In this document: positions 1-8,817 of the stretch, piece after piece
Numbering within the stretch: the stretch's first letter is position 1
How the letters are laid out: each line of letters begins with the position of its first letter
Assembly: GCF_000455345.1 (NCBI RefSeq)
Contig: NZ_HG315690.1
Span: 819,742 to 883,741 of the forward strand
Direction: 5' to 3'
From: Halopiger goleimassiliensis
GTDB lineage: Archaea > Halobacteriota > Halobacteria > Halobacteriales > Natrialbaceae
DNA length: 64,000 nucleotides
Made by a program: the position numbers and the translations under genes
Notes under the pieces: generated by a model
The model's database searches: none
Told to the model about the DNA's origin: nothing
What the model saw: only the letters and a program-made list of their open reading frames with translations

Positions 1-1151
1 GGACCGAAGTTCTTCGAGCGCAGCGTCGCCAGCACCTCGGACGTGGTGGACTGTTTCGCGCTCTCGCTGGTCCCGAGCGCCCGAACGAAGTTCGGGAACG
101 CCTCGTCGCGATCCACCACGCGTCGTTCCTCGTGCCAGAAGACGAGCCCGGGAATCAACAGCGGCAACGTCGCGATTGGCAGATACATCAACAGCGGGAT
201 CGCATCGAAGTTGATCGACGACGCTCCGGGGAGCAGCCCCAGGAAGCCCAGCGTGAGGACGATGACGATCAGCGCACACAGCGTGAGTCCAACGGCCGTC
301 GAAGCGAGCAGTCGTTTCTGCGTCGTCGTCCGGTAGCCGTCTTCGAGGTACCAGATCGGATCGTCCGGAACGATCGCCCGGATCAGGAAGAAGAACCCGA
401 TCTGGACGAACACGAACAACACGATGACGATGCTCGTGGTGAGCGTCGGATCGTTCCCCGTCAGCAACGGGAGCACGACCGCGAACACCAGCGCGAAGGT
501 CATCGAGATAATGATCGACAGGTAGAGGTCCTTCAGCACGTCCAGGTTGCTGAGCGACTGGCGATACACCGTCGAGTACTCGTCGATCAGGACGTCCTGT
601 TCCTGAAAGAGGAACTCGTCGAGTTCCTGACCGGCCTCGAGCGTGTAGGCCATCCGCTCTAAGAGGTCCTCGACGGACTCGCTCGGGACGGCCTTCGCGC
701 GCCGGCGACAGGCGTCGCCGAGGCTCAGGTGCCAGACGTCGACCAGGTCGACGACCCGTTGCATCTCCGTCGCGAGTTCGCCGTACTCCTCCTCGGCGGC
801 GAGCCGGCGCAACACTTCCATCCGGTCGATGTTCGTCGTCGACAGGATCGTCATGTGGATGATGAACAGATGGGAGCGATTCTCCATCTCGATCCGGCGC
901 TGGTCGAGCGCGAGGCGCGGATAGGCGACGGCGGCCAGGAAGACCAACAGGCCAAGCACCGGGAGCAACAGCTGGACGAGGAAGAAGACGTCCAGCACGA
1001 CCGCGCCGACGATCGTGAGCAGGAAGATCAAAAACGCCGGGATCAGGATCACCAGGGCGTAGATCCTGGTCGGGAGTTCCATCTCGTCGTACGCCCGAAT
1101 GATGGACTTCCCGAATTCTCCAGCGGCCGCGGATTTATCCGTTATCCCCAT
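1..1151 (-). CDS. arlJ: Archaellum membrane platform protein ArlJ (FlaJ), 3' end outside the window
   Basis: This is the polytopic membrane platform of the archaellum, which works with the ATPase ArlI to assemble the archaellin filament and belongs to the type II/IV secretion GspF-like family. About 383 residues are visible. They begin MGITDKSAAAGEFGKSI, followed by two hydrophobic segments near residues 33-82, a charged cytoplasmic helical stretch of about 130 residues (EMENRSHLFIIHMTILSTTN), and further hydrophobic segments near 220-265 and 290-340, as in ArlJ. The family is usually above 550 residues, so the C-terminal part lies beyond base 1. The start is the ATG complementary to 1149-1151. 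It lies 118 bp downstream of the ArlCDE gene in the same orientation. ArlH and ArlI normally precede ArlJ, but there is no room for them here. Confidence 0.85.
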   Translation of the reverse strand, partial: MGITDKSAAAGEFGKSIIRAYDEMELPTRIYALVILIPAFLIFLLTIVGAVVLDVFFLVQLLLPVLGLLVFLAAVAYPRLALDQRRIEMENRSHLFIIHMTILSTTNIDRMEVLRRLAAEEEYGELATEMQRVVDLVDVWHLSLGDACRRRAKAVPSESVEDLLERMAYTLEAGQELDEFLFQEQDVLIDEYSTVYRQSLSNLDVLKDLYLSIIISMTFALVFAVVLPLLTGNDPTLTTSIVIVLFVFVQIGFFFLIRAIVPDDPIWYLEDGYRTTTQKRLLASTAVGLTLCALIVIVLTLGFLGLLPGASSINFDAIPLLMYLPIATLPLLIPGLVFWHEERRVVDRDEAFPNFVRALGTSESAKQSTTSEVLATLRSKNFG

Positions 1152-1269
1152 AGTACACCGGTCGTTCGTCGGATCAGTCGACGAGATATCGGTCGCCGAC
1201 CGCGTGCCGGTTCTCGAGCACTACGTCTCGATGGACAGCATACAAAACTTCTGGCCCGCCGTCGGTCGA

Positions 1270-2502
1270 TCAAGCGGCGTCGACGGAATCGATCGCCGAC
1301 TCGAGGGCCACGTCCCGTCCCTTCTCGGGCGTCGCGATCGCCGAGATGTACTGCAAACTCCGTTTGTGTTCGCTCACCTCGAGCGCCGAGCGCGGTTCGG
1401 GATCCTCCTCGGGGACCGCTCCCTCGTCGCCGAACCCGCGCAGTAGGGATCGAAGGTACGTCGCCACCGGGTCGGAGATCCAGCCGATCGACTCGTAGTA
1501 GGCGACCGTTCGTGCCGCGCCGTCCACTCCCGCCGTCTCGACGAGATACTGCATCCAGTCGAGGGTCGCGATCTCCGCCCCGTGTCGCGAGGGATGGCGC
1601 ACCAGATACGGCGGCTCGCCGATCTCGCCGTTGACCTGGTCCTCGATCGATTCCACGTCGCTGGACGTCTCGGTCGATTCGAGTGGGTCCGCTTCGGTCT
1701 CGACCGACTCGTCGAGAGCGTCCCCGGTTTCGTCGGCGGACTCCTCCTCGCCGTCGTCTTCGTCCGGTGCGAACGAGTCGTCCTCTTCGTCCGGCAGGAA
1801 CTGGGTCAGATCCTCGTCGTCCTCCTCGTCCTCCGGTGGCTCGTCGTCCTCGAGGTCGTCCAGTTGCTCGTCCTCGAGCGGTTCGTCTTCGAACTCCACT
1901 TCCTCGTCCTCGAATTCGTCCATTTCGTCCTCCATATCGTCCGTTTCGAACTCGTCTTCCAGTGGATCCTCGTCAGCTGTTGCCATCTCGTCATCGAGGT
2001 CGTCGAACTCCTCGGCCGCCTCCTCGTCGTCGATCGGCAGATCGTCCTCGAGGAGGTCGTCGGCGTCGGCGTTGGCGATCTCTTCGTCGACCTGGTCGTC
2101 GGGATCGTTACCGACGAGTCCACCCTGGCCGGTCGCGCTCTCGAAGGCGTCGCCGATCTCCTGTTCGGCCGCGAAGGGGTTGACGCCGTGGGTGACGATC
2201 TCGTAGAGGTCGACCAGTTTGTCGACGTTCTGTTCGACCGTCTCGATCTCGTTGCTGATCTTCTCGTTCTCGCCGCGGACCGTCTCGACCTTCCCCTGGA
2301 GGGAGTCGATCTCCTTCTCGACCTCGTCGAGCCGGTAGTTGAGTTCCGAATCGTCCGCTTCGCCCCCATCGTCGTCGTCGAAGAGCTCGTCGCCCCCGGT
2401 GAGGCTGTCGTCGCCGCCGGCGAGGAGATCGTCCGCCTCGCCCGCCTCCTCGTCGTCATCGTCCGGTTCGCCGCCGAGTTCGCCGAATAATAACAGTACC
2501 AT
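1270..2502 (-). CDS. arlCDE: Archaellum cytosolic ring/switch protein, ArlC-ArlD/E fusion
   Basis: This cytosolic archaellum component of 410 residues is expected to sit under the motor and receive the taxis signal through CheF. An acidic N-terminus is followed by a coiled coil (about residues 52-100) and the ArlC-family motif VDKLVDLYEIVTHGVNPF. After that comes a very long, almost purely acidic linker (about 130-285). The C-terminal ArlD/E domain (about 295-400) carries IATLDWMQYLVETAG and AYYESIGWISDPV. Halobacteria often fuse these domains. The gene starts 13 bp after arlG ends and is clearly in the same operon. The acidic linker produces several long shadow frames on the opposite strand, which are not genes. 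Confidence 0.88.
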   Translation of the reverse strand: MVLLLFGELGGEPDDDDEEAGEADDLLAGGDDSLTGGDELFDDDDGGEADDSELNYRLDEVEKEIDSLQGKVETVRGENEKISNEIETVEQNVDKLVDLYEIVTHGVNPFAAEQEIGDAFESATGQGGLVGNDPDDQVDEEIANADADDLLEDDLPIDDEEAAEEFDDLDDEMATADEDPLEDEFETDDMEDEMDEFEDEEVEFEDEPLEDEQLDDLEDDEPPEDEEDDEDLTQFLPDEEDDSFAPDEDDGEEESADETGDALDESVETEADPLESTETSSDVESIEDQVNGEIGEPPYLVRHPSRHGAEIATLDWMQYLVETAGVDGAARTVAYYESIGWISDPVATYLRSLLRGFGDEGAVPEEDPEPRSALEVSEHKRSLQYISAIATPEKGRDVALESAIDSVDAA

Positions 2503-2514
2503 TGTTCGATCAGG

Positions 2515-2979
2515 TCAGCTCCCGTCGTAGTAGAACGCGATCGTGTCCTCGTTCCCGTCCGCGATGACCGTCACCGTGGTGTCTCCGCTCACCGTCGACT
2601 CGGGCGTGATCGTCAGTTCGACGACCCCACCGGGACCCCAGTCGTCGGTTTTATCGACGTCTACCCGCTCGTATTCGTACGTGTTCGTATAGGACCCGTC
2701 GACGAGGACGTCGATCTCGGTCCGCGGAATATCGCCGTGTCCGATGTTCTTGGCGAGGATCGTGACTTCGTCACCGCCGTCCGATACGAACGTCTCCGAC
2801 TGTGATTCGTCGCTGATGATCGCGACGTCGGTCTCGATTTCGTCCGCGATCGACGTCCCTCTCACCTCAATCGTGTCGCTCACCGAGCCGATCTCGACGA
2901 TGACCGTACCCGCGACTGCCGACGCGATCACGAGACTGCCGATGAACATGATCAGATGGGTCGCTGAAACGCTTGACAT
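2515..2979 (-). CDS. arlG: Archaellum stator-associated protein ArlG
   Basis: The product is 154 residues. It has an N-terminal hydrophobic helix (about residues 7-30, HLIMFIGSLVIASAVAGTV) and a beta-rich domain ending AFYYDGS, matching the ArlG (FlaG) layout. In characterised archaella, ArlG forms filaments capped by ArlF between the membrane and the S-layer and helps anchor the motor. The GTVIVEIGSVSDTIEVRG segment after the helix and the pairing with the ArlF gene 16 bp upstream support the call. The start is the ATG at 2977-2979. Confidence 0.88.
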   Translation of the reverse strand: MSSVSATHLIMFIGSLVIASAVAGTVIVEIGSVSDTIEVRGTSIADEIETDVAIISDESQSETFVSDGGDEVTILAKNIGHGDIPRTEIDVLVDGSYTNTYEYERVDVDKTDDWGPGGVVELTITPESTVSGDTTVTVIADGNEDTIAFYYDGS

Positions 2980-2995
2980 TCGTTAGTATCCTCCG

Positions 2996-3526
2996 TCAGG
3001 GCTGGACGTCCTCGAGCTCGGCCGAGTCGGCGATTCCGTACTCGGTCGTCACCTGCACGCGGTCGTCGTGTTCTCCCTCTTCTTCCGTGTCGGGGTCCGC
3101 GTTGGGATCGAAGTTCTCGAGGTCGTTGGCCACGATCTCGACCTCGAGGTGCGTGTCGGGGGCCCAGATATTCGTCTCCGTACGCACGTCGTTGCCGTCG
3201 ACGATCCGGGTGTCGTCCTCGTAGCCGTCCGTCCGATAGTACTCGCCGTTGACCAGCACGTCCGTATCGTGGATCGAGAGCGACTCGGTGCCGGTGTTCG
3301 TCACGTTGACCACGGCGACGGGGTCGTCGGGATCGGTGTTGTCCTTGAGTGCGAACCGTTCGACCTCGAGAGCGACGTTCTGCTGTTCCCGTAACTGATC
3401 GTGTTGGGCAGCGAACGCCTCACCGGTCTCCGCACCAACGGTAAACAGCGTCGGAACGAGGACCCCGAGCGCGGCGAGAATCCCGATCAGGATGACCAGG
3501 ACAGCGCCGCTCGTACTGAACCCCAT
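2996..3526 (-). CDS. arlF: Archaellum stator protein ArlF
   Basis: This 176-residue protein has an N-terminal membrane helix (SGAVLVILIGILAALGVLVP) followed by a beta-sandwich, as in ArlF (FlaF), which binds the S-layer and anchors the archaellum motor. The start is taken at the internal ATG giving MGFSTSG, because ArlF proteins begin with a short GFS-type sequence just before the helix; an upstream alternative would add seven residues (MLHQEEP). The DVLVNGEY and TNIWAPDTHLEVEI stretches belong to the beta domain. The gene lies between the archaellins and arlG in the same direction. Confidence 0.87.
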   Translation of the reverse strand: MGFSTSGAVLVILIGILAALGVLVPTLFTVGAETGEAFAAQHDQLREQQNVALEVERFALKDNTDPDDPVAVVNVTNTGTESLSIHDTDVLVNGEYYRTDGYEDDTRIVDGNDVRTETNIWAPDTHLEVEIVANDLENFDPNADPDTEEEGEHDDRVQVTTEYGIADSAELEDVQP

Positions 3527-3666
3527 TGGTTCTTCCTGATGCAGCAACCGGTCAAAAGCGTGCTGGCCACCAGGGTCGGAACCGGTCGGCGGTGTCCAGT
3601 GACGCGACAGGCGCGGCTGCTCGAGCGAGACGCAATCGCAGCGACGAGCCGTCGCTTCGGCCGCCG

Positions 3667-4293
3667 TTACAGGCGAACCCCTTGGCCGTCTTTCTGGAAC
3701 AGGTCCGGGGCCGACAGTTCGACGGAGGTCACTGCGGACGATGGCGAGACGATGTCGAGGGTCGCGTCCTGACTCTCTCCCATCGGACCATCCTCGTTAG
3801 CGAACGGTTCCGATTCGGCGTCGAAAACCAGGATGTACTCGCGGTTTTCGTTGTTGAGTACGGCATCGTCACGACCGACGGGATTCATGTCGAGGTCCAT
3901 CGCGACGAACTCGTCTCCATCGGGAGAAGCGGGATCGGACGCGTACACGAGATTCTCCTGGCCGCCGGGTCCGGTGACCTGGACCACGGTGTCGACGAGG
4001 TTGATCTCGCTCGCGCCCGGCGCGGCGGAGACTCCCACCCGGATCTCCGTGAGGTCGCCGTTGGCTTCGTCCCCGACGATTCCGACGGCAGTGTTCGCAG
4101 TGAGTCGCTCCGAGACGAGTTCCGTACTCTCCTCACCGGTCGCTTCAGCCTGCGCCTGCAACATGCCCCCTGTATCGATAACCACACCGGCTGCGATTGC
4201 AGCGACCAGCACCATCGCGATGAAGATGATGAGGACGCCGATACCAACCTGGCCACGGTCGTTAGAGTCGTAGGGGGTGAACGTGTCTGTCAT
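3667..4293 (-). CDS. Archaellin 3 (third in operon order)
   Basis: This filament subunit has 208 residues from the ATG giving [19 protein letters not shown]. It has a class III (type IV pilin-like) signal: a short charged leader, the prepilin peptidase site at RG/QVGIG, then the hydrophobic helix [18 protein letters not shown] that packs in the filament core. The conserved archaellin stretch [19 protein letters not shown] follows. The C-terminus ends VELSAPDLFQKDGQGVRL. Residues between about 95 and 175 form the outer domain. No N-X-S/T sequon is present. A GTATAAC box near 4364-4370 could give it its own promoter, since a 254-bp space separates it from the previous archaellin. Confidence 0.92.
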   Translation of the reverse strand: MTDTFTPYDSNDRGQVGIGVLIIFIAMVLVAAIAAGVVIDTGGMLQAQAEATGEESTELVSERLTANTAVGIVGDEANGDLTEIRVGVSAAPGASEINLVDTVVQVTGPGGQENLVYASDPASPDGDEFVAMDLDMNPVGRDDAVLNNENREYILVFDAESEPFANEDGPMGESQDATLDIVSPSSAVTSVELSAPDLFQKDGQGVRL

Positions 4294-4547
4294 GGATACC
4301 ACCTGACGATCGCCCACTCGGGAACCGGCACAGCGGCGAGAGCTGATCTCGAGCTGCCGTGCCAGTTATACGATCAGTTCGGTTGGATGATTCGTTCGAA
4401 CCGTCTTAGTACTGTTGGCTACCGTACTATTCGAAGACGTGGTCTTCGTGCTAACACTCGACTCAGGCCGTGATACCGACAGCTATCGCCGTCGCTATGC
4501 GACGTGATAACCCAAAAGAAAAACGACCGTTCGATCGCGGCGGTCAG

Positions 4548-5174
4548 TTACAGTCGGACCGCTTCGCCGTCTTCGCTGAACAGGTCGGGTGCGCGGAGTT
4601 CGACCTGCGTCGTCGCCGACGCCGGCGAGACGACGTCGATCGTCGCCGTGTCACTCTCGCCGTACGATCCGAATGGGCCCGCGTTGGGGTTGAACACGAG
4701 GATGTACTCCCCGTTGTCCGCCGACAGAACCGCGTTCTGCCCGTCGACGACGGTAGTGGGGTCGTTCGGATCGACGACCGCGAACTCGTCCCCGTTGTCC
4801 GGGACGGTGTTGGTCACGTCGTCGTCGGTGAACGTGAGCGTATCCTGTCCGCCGGGTCCGACGACTTGCACGATCGTATCCACGAGTGCGATGTCGTCAG
4901 CACCGGGTGCAGCGGTCACGCTGACTTCGACCGATCCGAGCTGGCCGTTGGTCGCATCGCTAACGATACCGACAGCACCGGTCGCATCGATCCGCTCGGA
5001 GACCAGATCGGTCGAATCTTCACCGGTCGCTTCCGCCTGGGATTGCAGGAATCCCGCCGTGTTGATCAGGACGCCCGCGGCGATCGCGGCGACCAGCACC
5101 ATCGCGATGAACACGATGAGTGTACCGATCCCTACCTGACCGCGGTCGTCGTCGTTAGTTTCCTTCCCGAACAT
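4548..5174 (-). CDS. Archaellin 2 (second in operon order)
   Basis: The product is a 208-residue archaellin with leader [12 protein letters not shown], the processing site before QVGIG, and the core helix [18 protein letters not shown]. The conserved region [18 protein letters not shown] follows, and the tail is [20 protein letters not shown]. It starts 2 bp after the stop of the large archaellin, so the two are almost certainly cotranscribed. Its N-terminal third is nearly identical to the other two archaellins, while the outer domain differs. No N-X-S/T sequon is seen. Confidence 0.93.
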   Translation of the reverse strand: MFGKETNDDDRGQVGIGTLIVFIAMVLVAAIAAGVLINTAGFLQSQAEATGEDSTDLVSERIDATGAVGIVSDATNGQLGSVEVSVTAAPGADDIALVDTIVQVVGPGGQDTLTFTDDDVTNTVPDNGDEFAVVDPNDPTTVVDGQNAVLSADNGEYILVFNPNAGPFGSYGESDTATIDVVSPASATTQVELRAPDLFSEDGEAVRL

Positions 5175-5176
5175 TG

Positions 5177-6385
5177 TTACAGCCTCACCGATTCGTCGTC
5201 GTCAGTGATCGTCGTCGGAACGCGAAGCTCCGTTTCCGTCGTCGCGCCGGAGTCGGTGGTGAAGACCACCGTCAGTCGTTCACCTTCGTCGAGTTCCGTG
5301 TAACCGGTCACGTCGGATTCCAGGTTGAAGGTGACCTCGGCACGGTCGGTGCTGTCCTCGAGGACGGTATCGCTCGAGCCCTGCACCATCTCGATGTTCG
5401 TGATGTGCTCGACGGGCGCACCGTCAGAGCCGATGAACTGCACGGTCGTCTGCTCGAGGTCGATCGAGTCCGAACCGGGTGCGGTCGCGGTCAGGAACTC
5501 GAGGTCGGTCACGATGTTTTCAGCCGGGAGAACGTTACCGAAGCCGGTCGCGACCTGACTGATGGCACCAGTACTATCAACCGTGAGAGCAGTGTCAGCG
5601 ACGGTGATGCCCTCCACGTTTCTGATTTCGACGTTGTAAGTACCTTCGTCTATATCCACGTCCGACGGGACGTTGAACTGAGCGTCACCGCTGGCAATCT
5701 GGTCGAAGTCGAGTTCGACTTCGTTTTCAGACATTACAACGACCTCGAGGTCCTCGGCGTCTTCCGCTTCCAGCGTCGTTTTGCCGTCGACTTCCGTTAC
5801 CGTGGCGGCGTGGGTATCTGCGTTGGCACCCGCCGCGGGACCATCAGCAATGTCACCAGCAGTGAAGACGGTGACGTCTGTTCCGACATCAGCTTCGGCA
5901 ATCGTTTCGGTAACGGCGATAACGTTCTCACCGTCCAGCGTAATTTCGATGTCTCCCGCGTTATTCGGAAGTTCGAATTCGGGGGTCGTAGCGAACGTAC
6001 CATCGGCTTGGACCGTGATATCTTCTTCGACGGCGACGACCTCACCATCAGCGTCACTGACGGCAGCTCTGATCGTCACGACCTCGTCACTCGCGAGGTT
6101 AGTACCGTCGTCACCTGACGTCAGGGTGGTCACCTCGGTTTCTGAATCATCGAAACTCACTGGGTCCCCACCGCCGACGTCACCGGAGACGCTCAGCACT
6201 TGCAATCGATCGCTCACCTGTTCTGTACTCTCCTCACCCGTGGCTTCAGCCTGCGTCTGCAGGAAGCCAGCGGTGTTGATCAATACGCCCGCGGCAATAG
6301 CAGCGACCAGCACCATCGCGATGAACACGATGAGCGTGCCGATCCCCACCTGACCGCGCTCTCGGTCTGCATCTGTTTCGAACAT
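5177..6385 (-). CDS. Archaellin 1, enlarged by an inserted outer domain (first in operon order)
   Basis: The product is 402 residues from the ATG giving [16 protein letters not shown], about twice the size of its neighbours. The leader, cleavage site, core helix and the [18 protein letters not shown] segment are typical. Between roughly residues 60 and 260 there is a threonine-, aspartate- and valine-rich beta-like region (for example [18 protein letters not shown] and [14 protein letters not shown]) not present in the other two. The normal archaellin C-terminal half then resumes ([20 protein letters not shown]) and ends DDDESVRL. An earlier in-frame start at 6505 would add a non-archaellin extension and was rejected. 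This gene probably leads the operon. Confidence 0.9.
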   Translation of the reverse strand: MFETDADRERGQVGIGTLIVFIAMVLVAAIAAGVLINTAGFLQTQAEATGEESTEQVSDRLQVLSVSGDVGGGDPVSFDDSETEVTTLTSGDDGTNLASDEVVTIRAAVSDADGEVVAVEEDITVQADGTFATTPEFELPNNAGDIEITLDGENVIAVTETIAEADVGTDVTVFTAGDIADGPAAGANADTHAATVTEVDGKTTLEAEDAEDLEVVVMSENEVELDFDQIASGDAQFNVPSDVDIDEGTYNVEIRNVEGITVADTALTVDSTGAISQVATGFGNVLPAENIVTDLEFLTATAPGSDSIDLEQTTVQFIGSDGAPVEHITNIEMVQGSSDTVLEDSTDRAEVTFNLESDVTGYTELDEGERLTVVFTTDSGATTETELRVPTTITDDDESVRL

Positions 6386-6774
6386 GTTTCGTAGGGGGGA
6401 ACACCCGAATCGCTCGGGCGTCGGCATACACTCTAAACGGATGGGTATTAAAGCTGAGCCAGTATTTTCATGTGTGGGAACGGTCGCTCTCGGCGGACAG
6501 ACCATCTGTACTAAGTATTACGGCCAGTCCGCTACCGCCCCCTGTCGGACCCTCAACCGTTGATTGACCGACACGACCGCCGTCCCTGACCGCGTCGCGA
6601 ACCCCGTCTCCAACGCTCGTTTCCCGCACGCCCACCCGAGTCCCGGCCATCGCCGAGCCCAGCCGAACCCGCGTCCTCGAGCCTCGAGGAGCCGATTCCC
6701 AACGGTGAAAACGGCCGCTCCCGCGGTCCGAATCGGCAAGTACGGTTATGTGGGTCCGGTCGAAAGGCAGGCGC
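6386..6774 (-). promoter_or_regulatory. Divergent control region between the archaellin operon and the winged-helix gene
   Basis: This 389-bp stretch has no coding sequence that I can support. On the minus strand a TTTAATACC box (6444-6452) lies about 60 nt before the archaellin start and is a TATA candidate. On the plus strand GGTTATGTGGG (6744-6754) lies about 30 nt before the ATG at 6775 and is a good candidate promoter for the regulator gene. Confidence 0.45.
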
Positions 6775-7134
6775 ATGGACCCGACCGAGCTCCTGAACAC
6801 GCTGGGGCAGAAGTACAGCCCCGACATTCTCCGCTCGGCGGACGAGCCCAAGTCGGCCCAGGAGTTGAGCGACGAACTCGACGTTCCCGTCACGACCAGC
6901 TACCGACGGGTCGAAACGCTGACCGACCTCGGACTGCTCGAGGACGACGAGGACGACCCCTCGTTCGGTGAGACCGGCCAGAGCAAGACGCTCTACCAGC
7001 GCAACGTCTCCGAGATCGTCATCCGCTTCGAGGGCCAGGAGATCGAGATCGAATCGAAGGATCGCGAGGTGGCCGACCAGTCCCTGGCCAGCGTCTGGGA
7101 CGACCTCAGCCGCAGCGTCGGTGGTGACGACTGA
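6775..7134 (+). CDS. Winged-helix (ArsR-like) transcription regulator
   Basis: This is a 119-residue DNA-binding protein starting MDPTELLNTLGQKYSPDIL. A winged helix-turn-helix covers about residues 5-75: the helical LLNTLGQKYSPDILRSADEP, the recognition region ELDVPVTTSYRRVETLTDLG, and an acidic wing followed by QSKTLYQR. A C-terminal strand pair (EIVIRFEGQEIEIES) probably mediates dimerisation. The stop codon overlaps the start of the next gene (TGAATG), so the two form a unit. Its place beside the archaellin operon, divergently transcribed, makes a role in motility control possible but unproven. Confidence 0.75.
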   Translation: MDPTELLNTLGQKYSPDILRSADEPKSAQELSDELDVPVTTSYRRVETLTDLGLLEDDEDDPSFGETGQSKTLYQRNVSEIVIRFEGQEIEIESKDREVADQSLASVWDDLSRSVGGDD

Positions 7135-7413
7135 ATGCAACTCCTCGAGGCCCTGTACATCGTCTTCAGCGGGACCGTGATCGCGTCCGGACTCGTGATG
7201 GCGGGCATGGCCGTGCAGGCGTACGCGGAAACGAGACGACAGTCGATGGTCTACCTCTCGATCGGCTTCACGCTGATCGTCGCCGCCGCCACCGCGACCA
7301 CGATCAGCGCGTTCGTCAACGACTTCCAGAACCCGCGGACGCTGCTGACGGTCAACTACTTCGTGACGACGCTCGGCTTCACCGCCGTAATCATGAGTCT
7401 GTACGCCGATTGA
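7135..7413 (+). CDS. Small membrane protein, DUF7521-like
   Basis: This 92-residue integral membrane protein has three hydrophobic stretches: LYIVFSGTVIASGLVMAGMA, SIGFTLIVAAATATTISAFV and a C-terminal TTLGFTAVIMSLYA. It begins directly at the stop of the winged-helix gene, an arrangement I recall as common in halobacterial genomes, where a HTH protein is paired with a DUF7521 membrane protein. The pair may form a membrane-sensing regulatory unit. No catalytic motif is visible and the function is unknown. Confidence 0.7.
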   Translation: MQLLEALYIVFSGTVIASGLVMAGMAVQAYAETRRQSMVYLSIGFTLIVAAATATTISAFVNDFQNPRTLLTVNYFVTTLGFTAVIMSLYAD

Positions 7414-7441
7414 CGTGCATCCCTTCCGTTCGCAGTCTGGA

Positions 7442-7864
7442 CTATCCGGATCGATCCTGCTCGAGCGTGTCCACCCAGGCCGTCGATACACCGCGTTGCC
7501 CTGCTGCTTCACGTAGCGCGCTGTCCTCGGTCACCAGCGTGAGGGCGTCCCGCCGAGCGACCGCGAGATAGGCTGCGTCGTAGACCGTCAGCCCGGTCTC
7601 TCGTGCTACGTCCATCGTCTCCACCCCAGTCGGGCGCTCGATAATCAGTTCCCGCTCGAGTCGATCGAGAATATCGATCGCGTCAGCCATCGCCGAATCG
7701 GATAGCTCGTTCCGGACCAGCCCGAGTTTCCGGATCGCGTTGCCCGCTTCGTACCGAGTCAGGTCGAGCACGTGTTCGTCGAACAGGGCGTCGATCGTAT
7801 CGTCCGCGTTCCCCCGCCCGAGAACGATCGTCACGACCGAACTCGCGTCGAACAGATAGGCCAC
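7442..7864 (-). CDS. vapC: PIN-domain ribonuclease toxin VapC
   Basis: This 140-residue PIN-domain protein is probably the RNase toxin of a VapBC pair. The acidic catalytic residues are visible: Asp in YLFDASSV near the N-terminus, Glu in TRYEAGNAI, Asp in GLTVYDAAYLAVARR, and Asp in LVTEDSALREA. The length fits the family. It starts 3 bp after the vapB stop, giving the classic antitoxin-toxin order. VapC proteins cut specific structured RNAs such as initiator tRNA, but the target cannot be read from sequence. Confidence 0.87.
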   Translation of the reverse strand: MAYLFDASSVVTIVLGRGNADDTIDALFDEHVLDLTRYEAGNAIRKLGLVRNELSDSAMADAIDILDRLERELIIERPTGVETMDVARETGLTVYDAAYLAVARRDALTLVTEDSALREAAGQRGVSTAWVDTLEQDRSG

Positions 7865-7867
7865 TCG

Positions 7868-8173
7868 TTATCGTTCCTCTCGCGTCTCCCGGACAGCCGA
7901 CACGATCGCGTCCCGTTCGATGTCGTCGCCGAGTGCATCTCCGAGTGAGGCGGCGTCAGTCCGAAGGCGGTCGCGTCTGCGTTCCCGTAGTTCCTCCTCG
8001 AGGGCATCTCGGATTACTTCACTGACGTTGATATCCTCGTCTTCGAGGTCCGATTTCAGATCGTCGGGGATTTTCGCGGAGACCGTCGAGTCATACTGTT
8101 CCGTACTACGACTCAGTAATACAAAAGTCTTCTTCGGGGGCGTGGACGGATCAGGGCGACGTCGAACCGCCAC
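7868..8173 (-). CDS. vapB: Ribbon-helix-helix antitoxin VapB (start uncertain)
   Basis: The antitoxin partner of vapC carries the RHH signature TVSAKIPDDLKSDLEDEDI followed by NVSEVIRDALEEELRERRR and an acidic tail ending SAVRETREER that would mask the toxin. The start is unclear. The only in-frame initiation codon upstream of the conserved region is a GTG at 8173, which gives an atypical 28-residue extension. An ATG at 8092-8094 lies exactly where a VapB would normally begin but is out of frame with the rest, and a TATA-like GTATTA lies near 8117-8122. Either a non-canonical start is used or a small indel damaged the 5' end. Confidence 0.75.
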   Translation of the reverse strand: MAVRRRPDPSTPPKKTFVLLSRSTEQYDSTVSAKIPDDLKSDLEDEDINVSEVIRDALEEELRERRRDRLRTDAASLGDALGDDIERDAIVSAVRETREER

Positions 8174-8419
8174 AGAGCTGCTCGATCAGGGGTCGGGCGT
8201 CGAGTGAGCGACTTCGGTGGTTCCATCACGTTGGGCCACGACTCGACGGCCCCTAGTGATCGAAACCCAGCGGCAAGCCGGACGTCGCGGCGACTGTCGT
8301 CCGCAGTCACGGTCGTCGGAGCAGGGTATTTCAGTCGACGATTGATCACTCGCCTGACCGGACGAGCTGGAGGGGTTCGGCCGGGACACTTATCCCACCC
8401 TCGGAACCAATCTTGCGTC

Positions 8420-8614
8420 ATGAATATCGTAGACGGCGATAAGATCGAGTGTAGCCGCTGTGACGATATCGTCTCTCTCGACGACGCGAACATCCTCGGC
8501 AAATCCCACAACCGGAGCTACGCGAAACCGCTCTGTGACGAGTGCCTCGAGAAGGTGGGCGTCCCGCAAGGATACGAACTCGAGCGGGACGTTAGCTACC
8601 TCAAAGAGGACTGA
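8420..8614 (+). CDS. Small zinc-binding protein (two CxxC motifs)
   Basis: This 64-residue protein begins MNIVDGDKIECSRCDDIV. Two CxxC pairs, CSRC (residues 11-14) and CDEC (about 39-42), can bind one zinc, and the protein ends DVSYLKED. This size and layout are common among halobacterial small zinc proteins, some of which affect biofilm or stress responses, but no specific role can be assigned. It stands alone between the vapBC pair and the tungstate importer. Confidence 0.75.
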   Translation: MNIVDGDKIECSRCDDIVSLDDANILGKSHNRSYAKPLCDECLEKVGVPQGYELERDVSYLKED

Positions 8615-8817
8615 CATCCACGAGTCGACGCCCGACTGATCCGTTCGGATAGCTAGTCGAACTGTTCTCCGCTCGAGTGCCCCGTTCTGGGCGAGCGTTC
8701 CCACGTGTCGAAACCGATCCGCTGCGTCGGATCACACGATCCGTCACGGAATCGGCCCGCAGCGGTCGGTTCGGCCGATCCGAAGCTATTTCGGTCCGGG
8801 CAGCGTTCGTAGTATCT

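Noticed and set aside
1582-2490. Long plus-strand ORFs opposite the ArlCDE gene (302, 191 and 166 residues)
   Set aside because: They are complements of the acidic linker codons and consist of Val/Leu-, Ser- or Arg-rich low-complexity sequence; the minus-strand gene has recognisable domains.
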